The translations under genes and the position numbers were made by a program. Below, piece by piece: positions 46,265-56,846 of a DNA stretch of 64,000 bases. Within the stretch, counting starts at the first letter, position 1. The number at the start of each line of letters is the position of its first letter. The DNA is taken from the NCBI RefSeq assembly GCF_001418225.1, contig NZ_LIPT01000007.1:124001-188000 (forward strand). Direction: 5' to 3'. The notes below the pieces were generated by a model. The model had not been told where the DNA came from. It worked only from the letters and a program-made list of their open reading frames with translations, and ran no database searches. This DNA comes from Pannonibacter indicus. Lineage in GTDB: Bacteria > Pseudomonadota > Alphaproteobacteria > Rhizobiales > Stappiaceae.

Positions 46265-47527
46265 ATGACGAACAACGGTTTGACCGGACAGGATGTGTCC
46301 CGGCCAATGGGCCGGATCGCCAAAAAGGCTCGCGGCCTTGCCGCCGCCGTGCTGCTTGCTGCTGGAGGGATGATGCAGGCTGGCTCTGCGCTCGCGGATG
46401 CGGGCTTTCAGACGTGGGTTCGCAATTTCTGGCCGCAGGCACAGGCGGCAGGGATCAGCAGCCAGACCTACAACGCCGTTTTCACCGGCATGACGCCTGA
46501 TCCGGACACGGTGCGCCTGATGTCGCGCCAGTCCGAATTCGTGAAACCGGTGTGGGACTATCTCGAAAGCGCGGTTTCCCCCACGCGGATCGAGAATGGC
46601 CAGAAGATGCTGCGTGAGCATGCCGCCGTTCTGCGCGAGATCGAGGCCCGCTACGGCGTGCAGCGCGAAGTGGTGCTGGCTGTCTGGGGCATGGAAACCA
46701 ACTACGGCAGCTTCATGGGCGGCCATGATGTGATCCGTGCGCTGGCGACACTGGCCTATGAGGCGCCGCGCCGCCGTGAGTTCTGGCAGGGCGAGCTGGT
46801 CTCGGCCCTGGGCATCATTCAGGCCGGCCATGTGCGCCACAAGGACATGATCGGTTCCTGGGCCGGTGCCATGGGCCACACCCAGTTCATGCCGTCGAGC
46901 TGGAAGCGCTATGCTGCCGATTTCGATGGCGACGGCCGCCGCGATATCTGGACCTCCATTCCCGATGCTCTGGCTTCCACCGCCAATTACCTGAAGGAAC
47001 ACGGCTGGCAGCCGGGCAAGACCTGGGGCTATGAGGTCAGCCTGCCGCGCGGCTTCGATTATTCGCTGGCGGATGACACCACATCCAAGACGCTGGCCGA
47101 ATGGTCGCGGCTTGGTGTCGTGCGGCCCAACGGCCGCGGCTTCCCGCGTGCCGATGACACCGCCGTGCTGGTGCTGCCGGCCGGGGCGGCTGGCCCGAGT
47201 TTCCTGATGCTGAAGAACTTCTCTGTCATCAAGCGCTACAACAATGCCACCGCCTATGCACTGGCCGTTGGCCATCTGGCCGACCGGATCCGGGGCGGCG
47301 ATGCCTTTGCCGGGGACTGGGCGCGGGAGCATCTGCCGCTCAACAAGGACCAGACCATGCAGTTGCAGGCAGCTCTCAACCGTAAAGGCTTCCAGGCTGG
47401 CGAGCCGGATGGTCTGGCAGGTCCGGCAACCCGCCGCGCCATCCGCGCCTTCCAGAAGTCGCGCGGCCTGATCCCGGATGGCTATGCCTCGGTCATGCTG
47501 CTGTCCAGGATCGGCAGCGGCAGCTAA
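46265..47527 (+). CDS. Lytic murein transglycosylase (MltB family) with peptidoglycan-binding domain
   Basis: The 420-residue protein has an N-terminal hydrophobic signal segment (about residues 22-45), a transglycosylase domain with the catalytic Glu144 in VLAVWGMETNYGSF and AMGHTQFMPSSWKRYA, and a C-terminal PG_binding_1 domain (MQLQAALNRKGFQAGEPDGLAGPATRRAIRAFQKSRGLIPDGYA). It cleaves the beta-1,4 bond in peptidoglycan. The stop codon TAA ends on the first base of repeat copy 2. Upstream gene is the beta-barrel protein, 70 bp away. Confidence 0.92.
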   Translation: MTNNGLTGQDVSRPMGRIAKKARGLAAAVLLAAGGMMQAGSALADAGFQTWVRNFWPQAQAAGISSQTYNAVFTGMTPDPDTVRLMSRQSEFVKPVWDYLESAVSPTRIENGQKMLREHAAVLREIEARYGVQREVVLAVWGMETNYGSFMGGHDVIRALATLAYEAPRRREFWQGELVSALGIIQAGHVRHKDMIGSWAGAMGHTQFMPSSWKRYAADFDGDGRRDIWTSIPDALASTANYLKEHGWQPGKTWGYEVSLPRGFDYSLADDTTSKTLAEWSRLGVVRPNGRGFPRADDTAVLVLPAGAAGPSFLMLKNFSVIKRYNNATAYALAVGHLADRIRGGDAFAGDWAREHLPLNKDQTMQLQAALNRKGFQAGEPDGLAGPATRRAIRAFQKSRGLIPDGYASVMLLSRIGSGS

Positions 47528-47628
47528 TACCAAGGCTTTCGATGCTGACGCATCACGCCTTGAAAAGGCTCAAGCACCATACGGGCTTGACCAACTCTCG
47601 ATGAGCCGAACGCATCGAGAGTTGGTGT
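47527..47628 (+). repeat. Dispersed intergenic repeat, copy 2 (long form)
   Basis: A 102-bp element, ATACCAA (47527-47533) at the left and TTGGTGT (47622-47628) at the right, in the same orientation as copy 1. The hairpin has perfect 13-bp arms (47591-47603 and 47613-47625). Compared with copy 1, two stem positions changed on both sides (T-A to C-G and G-C to T-A), so pairing is preserved. The first base is the last base of the TAA stop of the transglycosylase gene. Confidence 0.8.
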
Positions 47629-47690
47629 AGCACTTCCGGAGCGGCGCCGGATTGCCTATAGTCTGACCTTGTTCAGATGGAGGTTTCCGG

Positions 47691-48884
47691 GTGCCGCTTC
47701 TTTCGTTCAGGATGCGCTGGCTTGCCATTCTCCTTGCAGCTCTGGTTGTTCTGCCGGTGCTGCAGGGGGCTGTGCTGGCGCAGGGGCGCCCCATTCCGCC
47801 TCCCCCTTCCGAAGATGGCTTCAACCCGCTGCGCCCGCTCATGCGCCTGTTCGGCGTGTCCCGGCCCGAGGTGCGGGTGCAGGAGGCCAAGCCTGTGGTG
47901 CGCAAGAAAGCCCCTGCCGCCCCCAGCAATACCCCTCCCAAAGTCGTGGAAGCGCCGAAGGAGCCGGATGCAGGTGTTGTGCTCGTGCTCGGCGGGCCAA
48001 CGGCCGCAGCCCTTGCCGAAGGGTTGACCTCCATATTTGCACAGAAGCCGATGATCCGGGTTGAACTTCTCACAGAGGCGCCCGCGGCTTCACCGGCCGC
48101 GTCTCCCGAGGGCGGCACCGGGGCGGCACAGCCGGCCGTCCGGCCTGATGGCCTGATGGGAGAGCCGGACCCGGCGTGGACGGAACGGGCGGTCTCGCGC
48201 ATCCGCGGCGGCGGCGTCAAGGCGGTCGTGGCTGTCTTCGGCTATGCCGATCTCAAGGATCTGCCGCAGCCGGATGGCGGTCTGGTGCCCTTTGGCAGCG
48301 ATGCCTTCAAGGCGGAATACCGCAAGAAGCTGCGCGCCCTGGCGCTGGCCATGCGGCAGGAGCGCAAGCCTCTGCTGCTGGTGGGCCTGCCGCCGACCGA
48401 AGCCGCCCGGCTTGATCCCGGCTTTACGCTGATCAACGATCTGCTTCAGAGCGAAGCCGCCATGACCCGTTCAACCTATGTGGACATCTGGAAGATGTTC
48501 CTGGATGACAACGAGGCCTATACTGCCTTCGGGCCGGATGTGGACGGCCAGCGCCGCCGCCTGCGCGCCAATGATGGCGTTGGCTTTACCTGGGCCGGTG
48601 CCCGCAAGGTGGCGTTTTTCGTCGAGCGGGAGCTTGCCCGTGTGCTTGGCGGCTACGGCGGGCTCGCCTTTGAAGGCGTGGCAGACGATCCGAATTTCAT
48701 CGTCCTGACCGGACGCGCCCTGTCGGCAGAGGACCATCTGGCGGGCGATGCCAACGAACCCCAGATCCTGCCTCCGGTGGAAACCGAAGCCGCCGCCCGC
48801 CTCGCCCGCAAGTTCCTGGCCACAGGCGACACCGGCGCTCCCACTCCCGGCCGCGTGGATTTCACGGGTACTGTGCCGAATTGA
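47691..48884 (+). CDS. DUF459 (SGNH-like) protein with degenerate catalytic motifs
   Basis: The 397-residue product starts at GTG 47691 with a signal peptide (LAILLAALVVLPVLQGAVLAQ), then a Pro-rich linker (about 32-95) and a DUF459 domain (95-330). In active SGNH hydrolases the first block holds the Gly-Asp-Ser nucleophile, but here it reads VVLVLGGPTAAALAEGL (residues 97-113), and the DxxH block near the end reads NDGVGFTWAGARKVAFF, with Gly298 where His is expected. The domain therefore looks catalytically dead. Role of this family is linked to envelope or polysaccharide modification in related bacteria, but for this protein it is unknown. Confidence 0.75.
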   Translation: MPLLSFRMRWLAILLAALVVLPVLQGAVLAQGRPIPPPPSEDGFNPLRPLMRLFGVSRPEVRVQEAKPVVRKKAPAAPSNTPPKVVEAPKEPDAGVVLVLGGPTAAALAEGLTSIFAQKPMIRVELLTEAPAASPAASPEGGTGAAQPAVRPDGLMGEPDPAWTERAVSRIRGGGVKAVVAVFGYADLKDLPQPDGGLVPFGSDAFKAEYRKKLRALALAMRQERKPLLLVGLPPTEAARLDPGFTLINDLLQSEAAMTRSTYVDIWKMFLDDNEAYTAFGPDVDGQRRRLRANDGVGFTWAGARKVAFFVERELARVLGGYGGLAFEGVADDPNFIVLTGRALSAEDHLAGDANEPQILPPVETEAAARLARKFLATGDTGAPTPGRVDFTGTVPN

Positions 48885-49018
48885 CGGATTGGGGCATCCC
48901 GGGTTCTGGCGCTCTGAAGGCCGGCTCTGCCCCGGTGTCAGTTGCGGCCGCCCTTGAACAAGGTCTCCGGTTGCCGCAACCCGCTGGAGCCTGGCGTCAC
49001 CAGCTGCGCCGGCAGCTG

Positions 49019-49831
49019 CTATCTGGCCAGCTTGTAGCGTTCGGCAGGTTTGCCATCAAACATCGCCTGCAACAGCCTGCCGGACAGAGCAACGTAGTCC
49101 GACAGCAGAGACGTGTCGTGCAGCGACGGTGCGGTGATGGTTTCCCCTTGTTCAAGGCCTGAGAGCGCCGCATCGACACAATCCTCCGTGGTCATGACGA
49201 TTGCCTCCGGCAGAGGCTCAAGGTCTGCGCCTCCGGCGACTTCCCAGCCTTCGGAAATGACCGCACCGGGCAGCACCAGCTGAACCCTGACCGAAGTGCC
49301 TTCGGCTTCGTGCTGCAGGCTCTGGGTGAAGAGGAATACATAGGCCTTGGTGGAGCCGTAAACAGGAATGCCGGGATAGGGGCTGAAACCGGCGCCGGAC
49401 CCGATATTGACAATCGTTCCGGCATTGCGGCCCTTGAACGCCGCGAGCGCGGCTTTCGACAGGGCGGTCAGGGCCGTAATGTTCAGGGCGATCATGCTCC
49501 CGATTGTGGCATCAGGTGTCTGTGTGAGAGGCTTCAGAGCAGAGAAGCCGGCATTGTTGATGATAAGTGAAATGGAAGGATCGTCCGACAGGAGCTGCGT
49601 CACCGCAGAGACCCCTTCATTGGTGGTGAGATCGGCGGCCAGCGCTCTGGCGGAAACCGGGAACTGCTGCTGCAATTCCCCGGCAATGTGCTGCAAGCGG
49701 TCCTGCCGCCGGGCAACCAGCACGAGGTCATATCCGCGCGCCGCAAGACGCTCGGCATACATTCTGCCAATCCCGGAGGAAGCTCCGGTCACGATGGCTG
49801 TTCCAGGTTTCTTGAGGTTTGAATGTGTCAA
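49019..49831 (-). CDS. SDR family oxidoreductase
   Basis: The best start is TTG at 49831, with AAGGA eight bases upstream; a longer frame reaches 49897. It is 270 residues. The Rossmann motif GTAIVTGASSGIGRMYAERL, the NNAG motif and the YxxxK catalytic motif (PVYGSTKAYVF) define a classical short-chain dehydrogenase/reductase. The cofactor is NAD(P) with preference uncertain. The gene is divergent from the HxlR-type regulator, 107 bp apart, a common arrangement in which the regulator controls the reductase. Confidence 0.9.
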   Translation of the reverse strand: MTHSNLKKPGTAIVTGASSGIGRMYAERLAARGYDLVLVARRQDRLQHIAGELQQQFPVSARALAADLTTNEGVSAVTQLLSDDPSISLIINNAGFSALKPLTQTPDATIGSMIALNITALTALSKAALAAFKGRNAGTIVNIGSGAGFSPYPGIPVYGSTKAYVFLFTQSLQHEAEGTSVRVQLVLPGAVISEGWEVAGGADLEPLPEAIVMTTEDCVDAALSGLEQGETITAPSLHDTSLLSDYVALSGRLLQAMFDGKPAERYKLAR

Positions 49832-49887
49832 GGCGATTTTCCTTATGAGGATGACGAATTGCTTCAACACAGGTATATATCGTGTAC

Positions 49888-49908
49888 TAAGTGTCAATTA
49901 CGCACTTA
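49888..49908. promoter_or_regulatory. Inverted repeat operator candidate between SDR and HxlR genes
   Basis: TAAGTG (49888-49893) and CACTTA (49903-49908) are perfect arms with a nine-base spacer, in an AT-rich gap between the two divergent genes. The placement suits a dimeric HxlR-family regulator that represses both genes. Confidence 0.55.
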
Positions 49909-49938
49909 ATGTATCCTAGGTATCGTCAAGGAAACCGG

Positions 49939-50304
49939 ATGTCCTATACAGAAGAGCGTGTTCTCGAAACACTGCCGGGCGTCAGACCGGTGCTCGAACA
50001 GATAGCCCACAAGTGGTCTATTCTGATCCTGACCTTTCTCTGCGAGGAGCCGAAGCGCTTCAATGCTCTCAAGCGCCGCCTCGACGGGATTACCCAGAAG
50101 GCGCTGACTGAGGCGCTGCGCAAGCTGGAAAGAAACGGGCTGGTGCAGCGGACGGTGACAGCCACGTCGCCGGTTGCCGTCGAATATTCGATCACGCCGC
50201 TGGGCCGGACGTTGCAGGATCCATTTCTGGCTCTTTACGATTGGGCCGTTGCGCATCAAGGCGATCTTGCCGCTGCACAGGAGCGGTTTGACAGGAAGCC
50301 TTAG
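49939..50304 (+). CDS. HxlR family transcriptional regulator
   Basis: From the ATG at 49939, 121 residues form a compact winged-helix HxlR protein: LEQIAHKWSILILTFLCEEPKRFNALKRRLDGITQKALTEALRKLERNGLVQRTVTATSPVAVEYSITPLGRTL. This is close to the family consensus. It lacks the typical N-terminal redox Cys. It is divergent from the SDR gene, over the candidate operator at 49888-49908. Inducing signal unknown. Confidence 0.92.
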   Translation: MSYTEERVLETLPGVRPVLEQIAHKWSILILTFLCEEPKRFNALKRRLDGITQKALTEALRKLERNGLVQRTVTATSPVAVEYSITPLGRTLQDPFLALYDWAVAHQGDLAAAQERFDRKP

Positions 50305-50505
50305 ACGGCTTGCGGCGGGGCTGGGCGCGCAGGACCGGACGGTGGCGGCCCCGGCCGCAGAGAGCCGGGGTGAGCAGCTCCAGACGCTGGTTCTCAAGAG
50401 CCTGGCTCACGGCGGGCTGGCCAAGCCCATGCGGCGCCCGAGCCATTTCAAAGGCGCGATGCGTCACCATCGAAAATCCTGGTATTGGCCATGTCCCAAA
50501 ACAAA

Positions 50506-50529
50506 AGGAGCGGCCTGGTGGCCGCTCCT
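50506..50529 (-). terminator. Intrinsic terminator of gltD
   Basis: Ten-bp arms (50506-50515 and 50520-50529, loop TGGT) are followed on the minus strand by a T-rich run (50497-50505). Placed 27 bp past the gltD stop codon on the minus strand, it ends the gltBD transcript. The HxlR gene ends about 200 bp away on the other strand. Confidence 0.75.
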
Positions 50530-50555
50530 GAGGATTGCGCTGTTCCGCCTGCTGC

Positions 50556-51986
50556 CTAACGGGGCAGGTTGGAGGAGCCGGTGAGGAATTCGTCCACGGC
50601 GCGGGCGGCCTGGCGGCCTTCGCGGATGGCCCAGACGACCAGCGACTGGCCGCGGCGCACGTCGCCGGCGGCAAAGACGTTGGCATAGCTCGTCTTGTAG
50701 TCCTCGGTGTTGGCCTTCACGTTGGTGCGGCCATCCAGCTCCAGTTTGCCGTCCAGCTCGGCGATGAAGGTGTCGAGGCGCGGGCCGGAGAAGCCGATGG
50801 CGGCCATCACCAGATCAGCGCGCAGGATGAACTCCGTGCCGGGGATCGGCTTGCGCTTTTCGTCCACGCGGGCGCATTTGACGCCGACGATGTGCCCGTC
50901 CTCGCCGATGAGGCCGAGGGTGGCGGCGGAGAATTCGCGCTCGGCGCCTTCAGCCTGGGAGGAAGAGGTGCGGAACTTCGTCGGCCAGTAGGGCCACACG
51001 GTCAGCTTGTCTTCCTTCAGCGGCGGGATCGGGCGGATGTCGAGCTGGGTCACTGACAGGGCACCCTGTCGGAAGGCCGTGCCGACGCAGTCGGAGGCGG
51101 TGTCGCCGCCGCCGATGACGACCACATGCTTGCCCGCAGCCCAGATCGGCGCCTCGCCGGAGACATCCTCGCCGCCGACGCGGCGGTTCTGCTGGACCAG
51201 ATAGTCCATCGCCCAGTGGCAGCCTTCCAGCTCCATGCCGGGGACGCCCGGATCACGCGGACGCTCGGCACCGGCGCAGATGATCACCGCGTCATGGCGC
51301 TCGGACAGTTCTTCCATGGTGACGGTGACACCGACGTTGACACCATAGTGGAAGGTGACGCCTTCTTCTTCCAGCTGCTTGACGCGCAGGTCGATGTGGC
51401 GCTTTTCCATCTTGAAGTCCGGAATGCCATAACGCAGCAGGCCGCCGGCCTTGGGCTCGCGCTCATAGACATGGACGGTGTGCCCGGCGCGGGCCAGCTG
51501 CTGGGCAGCGGCCAAGCCGGCCGGGCCGGAGCCGATGACGGCAACGGTCTTGCCGGTCTTGGTGGCGGAGGGTTCGGCGCGGATCCAGCCTTCCTTCCAG
51601 CCCTTGTCGGCAATGGCCTGCTCGATGGTCTTGATGCTGACCGGCACGTCCTCAAGGTTCAGCGTGCAGGCTTCCTCGCAGGGGGCGGGGCAGACGCGGC
51701 CGGTGAACTCCGGGAAGTTGTTGGTCGAATGCAGGTTGCGCAGGGCCAGTTCCCAGTCGCCCTGATAGACCAGATCGTTCCAGTCCGGGATCTGGTTGTG
51801 CACGGGGCAGCCGGTGGGGCCGTGGCAATAGGGGATGCCGCAATCCATGCAGCGGGCCGCCTGACGCTCGACCTCGCTCTGGTTCAGCGGCAGGGTGAAC
51901 TCGCGGAAATGGCGGATGCGGTCGGATGCCGGCTGGTACTTCTGCTCCTGCCGGTCGATTTCCAAAAATCCGGTGACCTTGCCCAA
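50556..51986 (-). CDS. gltD: Glutamate synthase small subunit GltD
   Basis: The 476-residue iron-sulfur flavoprotein has N-terminal cysteines for two 4Fe-4S clusters ([25 protein letters not shown] and [15 protein letters not shown]) and two nucleotide-binding folds ([20 protein letters not shown] and [16 protein letters not shown]). It oxidises NADPH and passes electrons to GltB. It is encoded after gltB, separated by 123 bp containing a stable stem-loop (52065-52094). Length matches the alphaproteobacterial form. Confidence 0.95.
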   Translation of the reverse strand: MGKVTGFLEIDRQEQKYQPASDRIRHFREFTLPLNQSEVERQAARCMDCGIPYCHGPTGCPVHNQIPDWNDLVYQGDWELALRNLHSTNNFPEFTGRVCPAPCEEACTLNLEDVPVSIKTIEQAIADKGWKEGWIRAEPSATKTGKTVAVIGSGPAGLAAAQQLARAGHTVHVYEREPKAGGLLRYGIPDFKMEKRHIDLRVKQLEEEGVTFHYGVNVGVTVTMEELSERHDAVIICAGAERPRDPGVPGMELEGCHWAMDYLVQQNRRVGGEDVSGEAPIWAAGKHVVVIGGGDTASDCVGTAFRQGALSVTQLDIRPIPPLKEDKLTVWPYWPTKFRTSSSQAEGAEREFSAATLGLIGEDGHIVGVKCARVDEKRKPIPGTEFILRADLVMAAIGFSGPRLDTFIAELDGKLELDGRTNVKANTEDYKTSYANVFAAGDVRRGQSLVVWAIREGRQAARAVDEFLTGSSNLPR

Positions 51987-52064
51987 GGTGACCTCCTCAA
52001 AACTCGTTTCGTCCTCAGCCGCCTCGACCGTTTGTCCGGGAGACGGCGCTGTTGCCGGGTGGTG

Positions 52065-52094
52065 CCGGCCCTCAGCGTCTGCCGCGAGGGCCGG
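52065..52094 (-). promoter_or_regulatory. Stem-loop in the gltB-gltD intergenic region
   Basis: A nine-bp GC-rich stem (52065-52073 with 52086-52094) with a 12-base loop lies between gltB and gltD. It has no U-tract and could stabilise or partly attenuate the gltB transcript relative to gltD. Confidence 0.45.
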
Positions 52095-52109
52095 GCGCAG
52101 GTGGCGGGT

Positions 52110-55100
52110 TTATTCTGCCGCTACCATACCGAGCCGTTTTTCTTCCATCTCGCGCAAGGCCCGGCGGTACTCGACGGGCATCACCTTGACGAATTTCGGC
52201 CTGTACACATCCCAGGCATCCAGGATCGCCTGAGCCTTGGTGGAGCCGGTGTGGGTCACATGGTTGAGCAGGAGCTGGCGCAGGCGCTCGTCGTCGTGGC
52301 GGGTCATGTCGCCCGTCACGTCCACGCGGCCCTTGTGCTCGATATCGCCGCCATGGTGGTGCAGCTTCTCCAGAAGGTCGTCTTCCTCGGCCACCGGCTC
52401 GATATCGACCATCGCAAGGTTGCAGCGGGAGGAGAAGGTGCCTTCCTCATCCAGCACATAGGCGATACCGCCCGACATGCCGGCTGCGAAGTTGCGCCCG
52501 GTCTGGCCGATGACGACGACAATGCCGCCGGTCATGTATTCGCAGCCGTGGTCACCCACGCCCTCGACCACCGCAATCGCACCGGAGTTGCGCACGGCGA
52601 AACGCTCGCCCGCAACGCCGCGGAAGTAGCACTCACCTTCGGTCGCGCCGTAAAGCACGGTGTTGCCGACGATGATGGATTCTTCCGGCACGATCCGTGC
52701 CTTGTCCGACGGACGCACGATGATCTTGCCGCCCGACAGGCCCTTGCCGACGTAGTCGTTGGCATCGCCCCGCAGTTCCATGGTGATGCCGCGGGCGAGG
52801 AAGGCGCCGAAGGCCTGACCGGCAGTGCCCTTCAGGTTGATCTTCAGCGTGTCCGCTGCAAGGCCCTTGTGGCCGTAGCGCTTGGCCACTTCGCCCGAGA
52901 GCATGGCCCCGGCAGACCGGTCGACCGAGCAGATGGTCTCCTCGATGATGGTCGGCGTCTTGTCTTCCAGCGCCGGGCGGGCAGCCGCGATGAGGCGGCG
53001 GTCCAGAATATCCGTGATCGGATGCTCCTGGCGCTGGGTCCAGCGGGTTTCTTCCGGAGCTGCCTTCGGCTGGAAGAAGATGCGGCTGAAGTCGAGGCCC
53101 TTCGCCTTCCAGTGGTCGATGGCAGTGTCCTTGTCGAGGAAGTCGGAGCGGCCGATGATCTCATTGAGGTTGGCAACGCCGAGAGAGGCCATCAGCTCGC
53201 GCAGCTCTTCCGCGACGAAGAAGAAGTAGTTGATCACGTGCTCCGGCGTGCCCTTGAAGCGCTTGCGCAGCACCGGGTCCTGGGTGGCGATGCCAACCGG
53301 GCAGGTGTTGAGGTGGCACTTGCGCATCATCAGGCAGCCTGCGGCGATCAGCGGCGCGGTGGCAAAGCCGAACTCGTCCGCACCCAGAAGGGCGCCGATG
53401 AGCACGTCACGGCCGGTCTTCAGGCCGCCATCCACCTGCAGCGCCACGCGGGAGCGCAGGCCGTTGAGCACCAGCGTCTGCTGGGTCTCGGCAAGGCCGA
53501 TTTCCCAGGGGCTGCCGGCGTGCTTGATCGAGGTCAGCGGCGAAGCGCCGGTGCCGCCGTCATAACCGGAGATCGTGATGTGGTCGGCGCGGGCCTTGGC
53601 AACGCCAGCGGCCACCGTGCCGACACCCACTTCCGACACCAGCTTCACGGAGATGTCGGCTTCCGGGTTCACGTTCTTCAGGTCGTAGATCAGCTGCGCC
53701 AGATCTTCGATCGAGTAGATGTCATGGTGCGGCGGGGGCGAAATCAGGCCCACGCCCGGCGTCGAGTGACGCACCTTGGCGATGACCGCATCCACCTTGT
53801 GGCCCGGCAGCTGGCCACCCTCACCGGGCTTGGCGCCCTGGGCCACCTTGATCTGCAGCATGTCGGCATTGACCAGATATTCGGTGGTCACACCGAAACG
53901 GCCGGACGCGATCTGCTTGATGGCGGAACGCTGCGGGTTCATCGAGCCATCCGGCAGCGGCTTGAAGCGCTCGGCTTCCTCGCCGCCTTCACCGGTGTTC
54001 GACTTGCCGCCGATCTTGTTCATGGCGATGGCCAGCGACGTATGCGCCTCGCGGCTGATCGAGCCGAAGGACATGGCGCCGGTGACGAAGCGGCGGACGA
54101 TATTTTCAGCCGGTTCCACCTCGTCGATGGAGATGGGCTTGCGGCCCAGCTCTTCCGCGCTCTTGATGCGGAACATGCCACGGATCGAGAAACGGCCGGT
54201 TTCCTTGTTGGAAAGCTCGGCGAACTCGCGGTACTTGTCCGGCAGGTTGCCGCGCACGGCGTGCTGCAGGGTGGCGATGGAGTCTGGCGTCCACATGTGG
54301 CTTTCGCCACGGATGCGGTAGGCGTATTCACCGCCCACTTCCAGCGACCGGCGCAGGATGGCGACATCCTCGAAGGCCATCTGGTGGCGCATGACGGTTT
54401 CCTGCGCCACTTCCTTCAGGCCGATGCCTTCGATGGTCGTCGCCGTGCCGAAGAAGTACTTCTCGACGAAGGCAGAGGACAGGCCGATGGCGTCGAAGAT
54501 CTGCGCACCACAATAGGACTGGTAGGTCGAGATGCCCATCTTGGACATGACCTTGAGGATGCCCTTGTCGATCGACTTGATGTAGCGGTAGACCACTTCA
54601 TCGGCATCGACTTCCTCGGGGAAATCCATTTCGTGGTGCATCGAGAGCAGGGTCTCGAAGGCGAGATAGGGGTTGATCGCCTCGGCGCCGTAGCCGGCCA
54701 GCACGCAGAAGTGATGGATCTCGCGCGCTTCACCGGTCTCCACCACGAGGCCCACGGAGGTGCGCAGGCCCTTGCGGATCAGGTGATGGTGCACGGCAGC
54801 GGTGGCCAGCAGTGCCGGAATGGCGATGCGGGCGCGGCTGATCAGGCGGTCCGACAGGATGATGATGTTGTCACCGTCCCGCACGGCCTTCTCGGCCCGC
54901 TGGCACAGTTCCTCCAGCGCATCTTCCATGCCCTCGGCGCCGCGCGCTGCGGAATAGGTGATGTCGAGCGTCTTGGCCGAGAAGTGGTTGTCCGCGATGT
55001 CGCCGATGCGGCGGATCTTTTCCAGATCCTCGTTGGTGAGGATCGGCTGGCGGACTTCCAGGCGCTTGGCGTGCGACAGGCCCTTGAGGTCGAACAGGTT

Positions 55101-56846
55101 CGGGCGCGGGCCGATGAAGGAGACGAGGCTCATCACCAGCTCTTCGCGGATTGGGTCGATCGGCGGGTTCGTCACCTGCGCGAAGTTCTGCTTGAAGTAG
55201 GTGTAAAGCAGCTTCGACTTGTCGGAGAGCGCCGAAATCGGCGTGTCCGTGCCCATGGAGCCCACGGCTTCCTGTCCCACGGTCGCCATCGGCTGCATCA
55301 GCAGCTTGATGTCTTCCTGGGTGTAGCCAAAGGCCTGCTGGCGGTCGAGCAGGCTTTCACCGGCCACCGGAGCGCGCTCGCGCACGCCCGGCATGTCCTC
55401 AAGCACGATCTGTGAGCGGTGCAGCCAGTCCTTGTAGGGGTTGGCAGTGGACAGCTGACGCTTGATCTCGTCGTCGGAGACGATGCGGCCTTCTTCCAGA
55501 TCGATGAGCAGCATCTTGCCCGGCTGCAGGCGCCACTTCTTGACGATCTTCTCGTCCGGGATCGGCAGAACGCCCACTTCCGAGGACATGATGACATAAT
55601 CATCATCGGTGACGATGTAGCGGGCCGGACGCAGGCCGTTGCGGTCCAGCGTCGCGCCGATCTGGCGGCCATCGGTGAAGGCCACGGCAGCCGGGCCGTC
55701 CCACGGCTCCATGATGGCTGCGTGATAGGCGTAGAAGGCGCGGCGGTTCTCGTCCATCAGCGGGTTGCCGGCCCAGGCTTCCGGGATCAGCATCATCGCC
55801 GCATGGGCCAGCGAGTAGCCGCCCATGACGAGGAATTCCAGCGCGTTGTCGAAACAGGCGGTGTCCGACTGGCCTTCGTAGGAGATCGGCCACAGCTTGG
55901 TGATGTCGTCGCCGAACAGCGGCGAGGACACGGACGCCTGACGGGCGGCCATCCAGTTGACGTTGCCGCGCAGGGTGTTGATCTCGCCGTTATGCGCCAC
56001 CATGCGGTAGGGGTGGGCGAGATCCCAGGACGGGAACGTGTTGGTGGAGAAGCGCTGGTGCACGAGGGCGAGGGCCGAGGTGAAGCGCTCGTCCTTCAGG
56101 TCCTTGTAATAGGCGCCCAGCTGGTAGGCCAGGAACATGCCCTTGTAGACCAGCGTGCGGCTGGACATGGAGACCACATAGAAGCCGTGCTTCACCGCGT
56201 CGCTCTCGGCGCGCACGACATTCGAGATCACCTTGCGCAGGATGAACAGGCGGCGCTCGAAGGTGGTCTGGTCGATGCCATCAGCCGCGCCAATGAAGAG
56301 CTGGCGGGAATAGGGCTCGGTGGCGGCAATGTCCGGGGCCTTGGACAGGGACGAGTTGTCGACCGGCACGTCACGCCAGCCGAGGACCTTCTGGCCTTCA
56401 GCGGCGACAACGCGCTCGACGATTTCCACGCACTTGGCGCGCAGGGCCGCGTCCTGCGGCAGGAACAGGAAGCCGACGCCATACTGGCCCGGCTCCGGCA
56501 GGGCCACCCCCTGCACGGACAGTTCAGCCTTGAAGAAGTCATGCGGGATCTGCACGAGCATCCCTGCACCGTCGCCCATCAGCGGATCGGCGCCAACCGC
56601 ACCGCGATGGGTGAGGTTTTCGAGGATGTTCAGGCCGTCCGCGACGACCTTGTGCGATTTCTGACCTTTGAGATGCGCAATGAAGCCGACACCGCAGGCG
56701 TCGTGTTCGCGAGAAGGATTGTAGAGCCCTTTATCTGCCGCCTCGCGCAGACGCGTGGCGATAGTGGTCGCGGTGCGGGCTTTTTCCGCTCCCTCGCGCC
56801 CTGCTACGGCCATGGCTGTGCTGGTGGTCAGCTCACTCTTCATCAT
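52110..56846 (-). CDS. gltB: Glutamate synthase large subunit GltB
   Basis: From the ATG at 56846 (GAGG seven bases upstream) the protein is 1578 residues, near the usual 1510-1560 plus a longer leader. The N-terminal class II amidotransferase domain begins at the catalytic Cys in [13 protein letters not shown] (about residue 51), so a leader of about 50 residues must be removed. Next come the central domain, the FMN-binding synthase domain ([35 protein letters not shown]) with the 3Fe-4S cysteines ([17 protein letters not shown]), and the C-terminal glycine-rich beta-helix ([19 protein letters not shown]). It makes glutamate from glutamine and 2-oxoglutarate. Long antisense frames here are shadows of its codon bias. 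Confidence 0.96.
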   Translation of the reverse strand: MMKSELTTSTAMAVAGREGAEKARTATTIATRLREAADKGLYNPSREHDACGVGFIAHLKGQKSHKVVADGLNILENLTHRGAVGADPLMGDGAGMLVQIPHDFFKAELSVQGVALPEPGQYGVGFLFLPQDAALRAKCVEIVERVVAAEGQKVLGWRDVPVDNSSLSKAPDIAATEPYSRQLFIGAADGIDQTTFERRLFILRKVISNVVRAESDAVKHGFYVVSMSSRTLVYKGMFLAYQLGAYYKDLKDERFTSALALVHQRFSTNTFPSWDLAHPYRMVAHNGEINTLRGNVNWMAARQASVSSPLFGDDITKLWPISYEGQSDTACFDNALEFLVMGGYSLAHAAMMLIPEAWAGNPLMDENRRAFYAYHAAIMEPWDGPAAVAFTDGRQIGATLDRNGLRPARYIVTDDDYVIMSSEVGVLPIPDEKIVKKWRLQPGKMLLIDLEEGRIVSDDEIKRQLSTANPYKDWLHRSQIVLEDMPGVRERAPVAGESLLDRQQAFGYTQEDIKLLMQPMATVGQEAVGSMGTDTPISALSDKSKLLYTYFKQNFAQVTNPPIDPIREELVMSLVSFIGPRPNLFDLKGLSHAKRLEVRQPILTNEDLEKIRRIGDIADNHFSAKTLDITYSAARGAEGMEDALEELCQRAEKAVRDGDNIIILSDRLISRARIAIPALLATAAVHHHLIRKGLRTSVGLVVETGEAREIHHFCVLAGYGAEAINPYLAFETLLSMHHEMDFPEEVDADEVVYRYIKSIDKGILKVMSKMGISTYQSYCGAQIFDAIGLSSAFVEKYFFGTATTIEGIGLKEVAQETVMRHQMAFEDVAILRRSLEVGGEYAYRIRGESHMWTPDSIATLQHAVRGNLPDKYREFAELSNKETGRFSIRGMFRIKSAEELGRKPISIDEVEPAENIVRRFVTGAMSFGSISREAHTSLAIAMNKIGGKSNTGEGGEEAERFKPLPDGSMNPQRSAIKQIASGRFGVTTEYLVNADMLQIKVAQGAKPGEGGQLPGHKVDAVIAKVRHSTPGVGLISPPPHHDIYSIEDLAQLIYDLKNVNPEADISVKLVSEVGVGTVAAGVAKARADHITISGYDGGTGASPLTSIKHAGSPWEIGLAETQQTLVLNGLRSRVALQVDGGLKTGRDVLIGALLGADEFGFATAPLIAAGCLMMRKCHLNTCPVGIATQDPVLRKRFKGTPEHVINYFFFVAEELRELMASLGVANLNEIIGRSDFLDKDTAIDHWKAKGLDFSRIFFQPKAAPEETRWTQRQEHPITDILDRRLIAAARPALEDKTPTIIEETICSVDRSAGAMLSGEVAKRYGHKGLAADTLKINLKGTAGQAFGAFLARGITMELRGDANDYVGKGLSGGKIIVRPSDKARIVPEESIIVGNTVLYGATEGECYFRGVAGERFAVRNSGAIAVVEGVGDHGCEYMTGGIVVVIGQTGRNFAAGMSGGIAYVLDEEGTFSSRCNLAMVDIEPVAEEDDLLEKLHHHGGDIEHKGRVDVTGDMTRHDDERLRQLLLNHVTHTGSTKAQAILDAWDVYRPKFVKVMPVEYRRALREMEEKRLGMVAAE

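Noticed and set aside
51126-55415. A 1429-codon open frame on the plus strand opposite gltB and gltD
   Set aside because: It runs antisense to strongly conserved genes, has no recognisable domain, and results from the GC-rich codon pattern of gltBD, which avoids stop codons in that frame.
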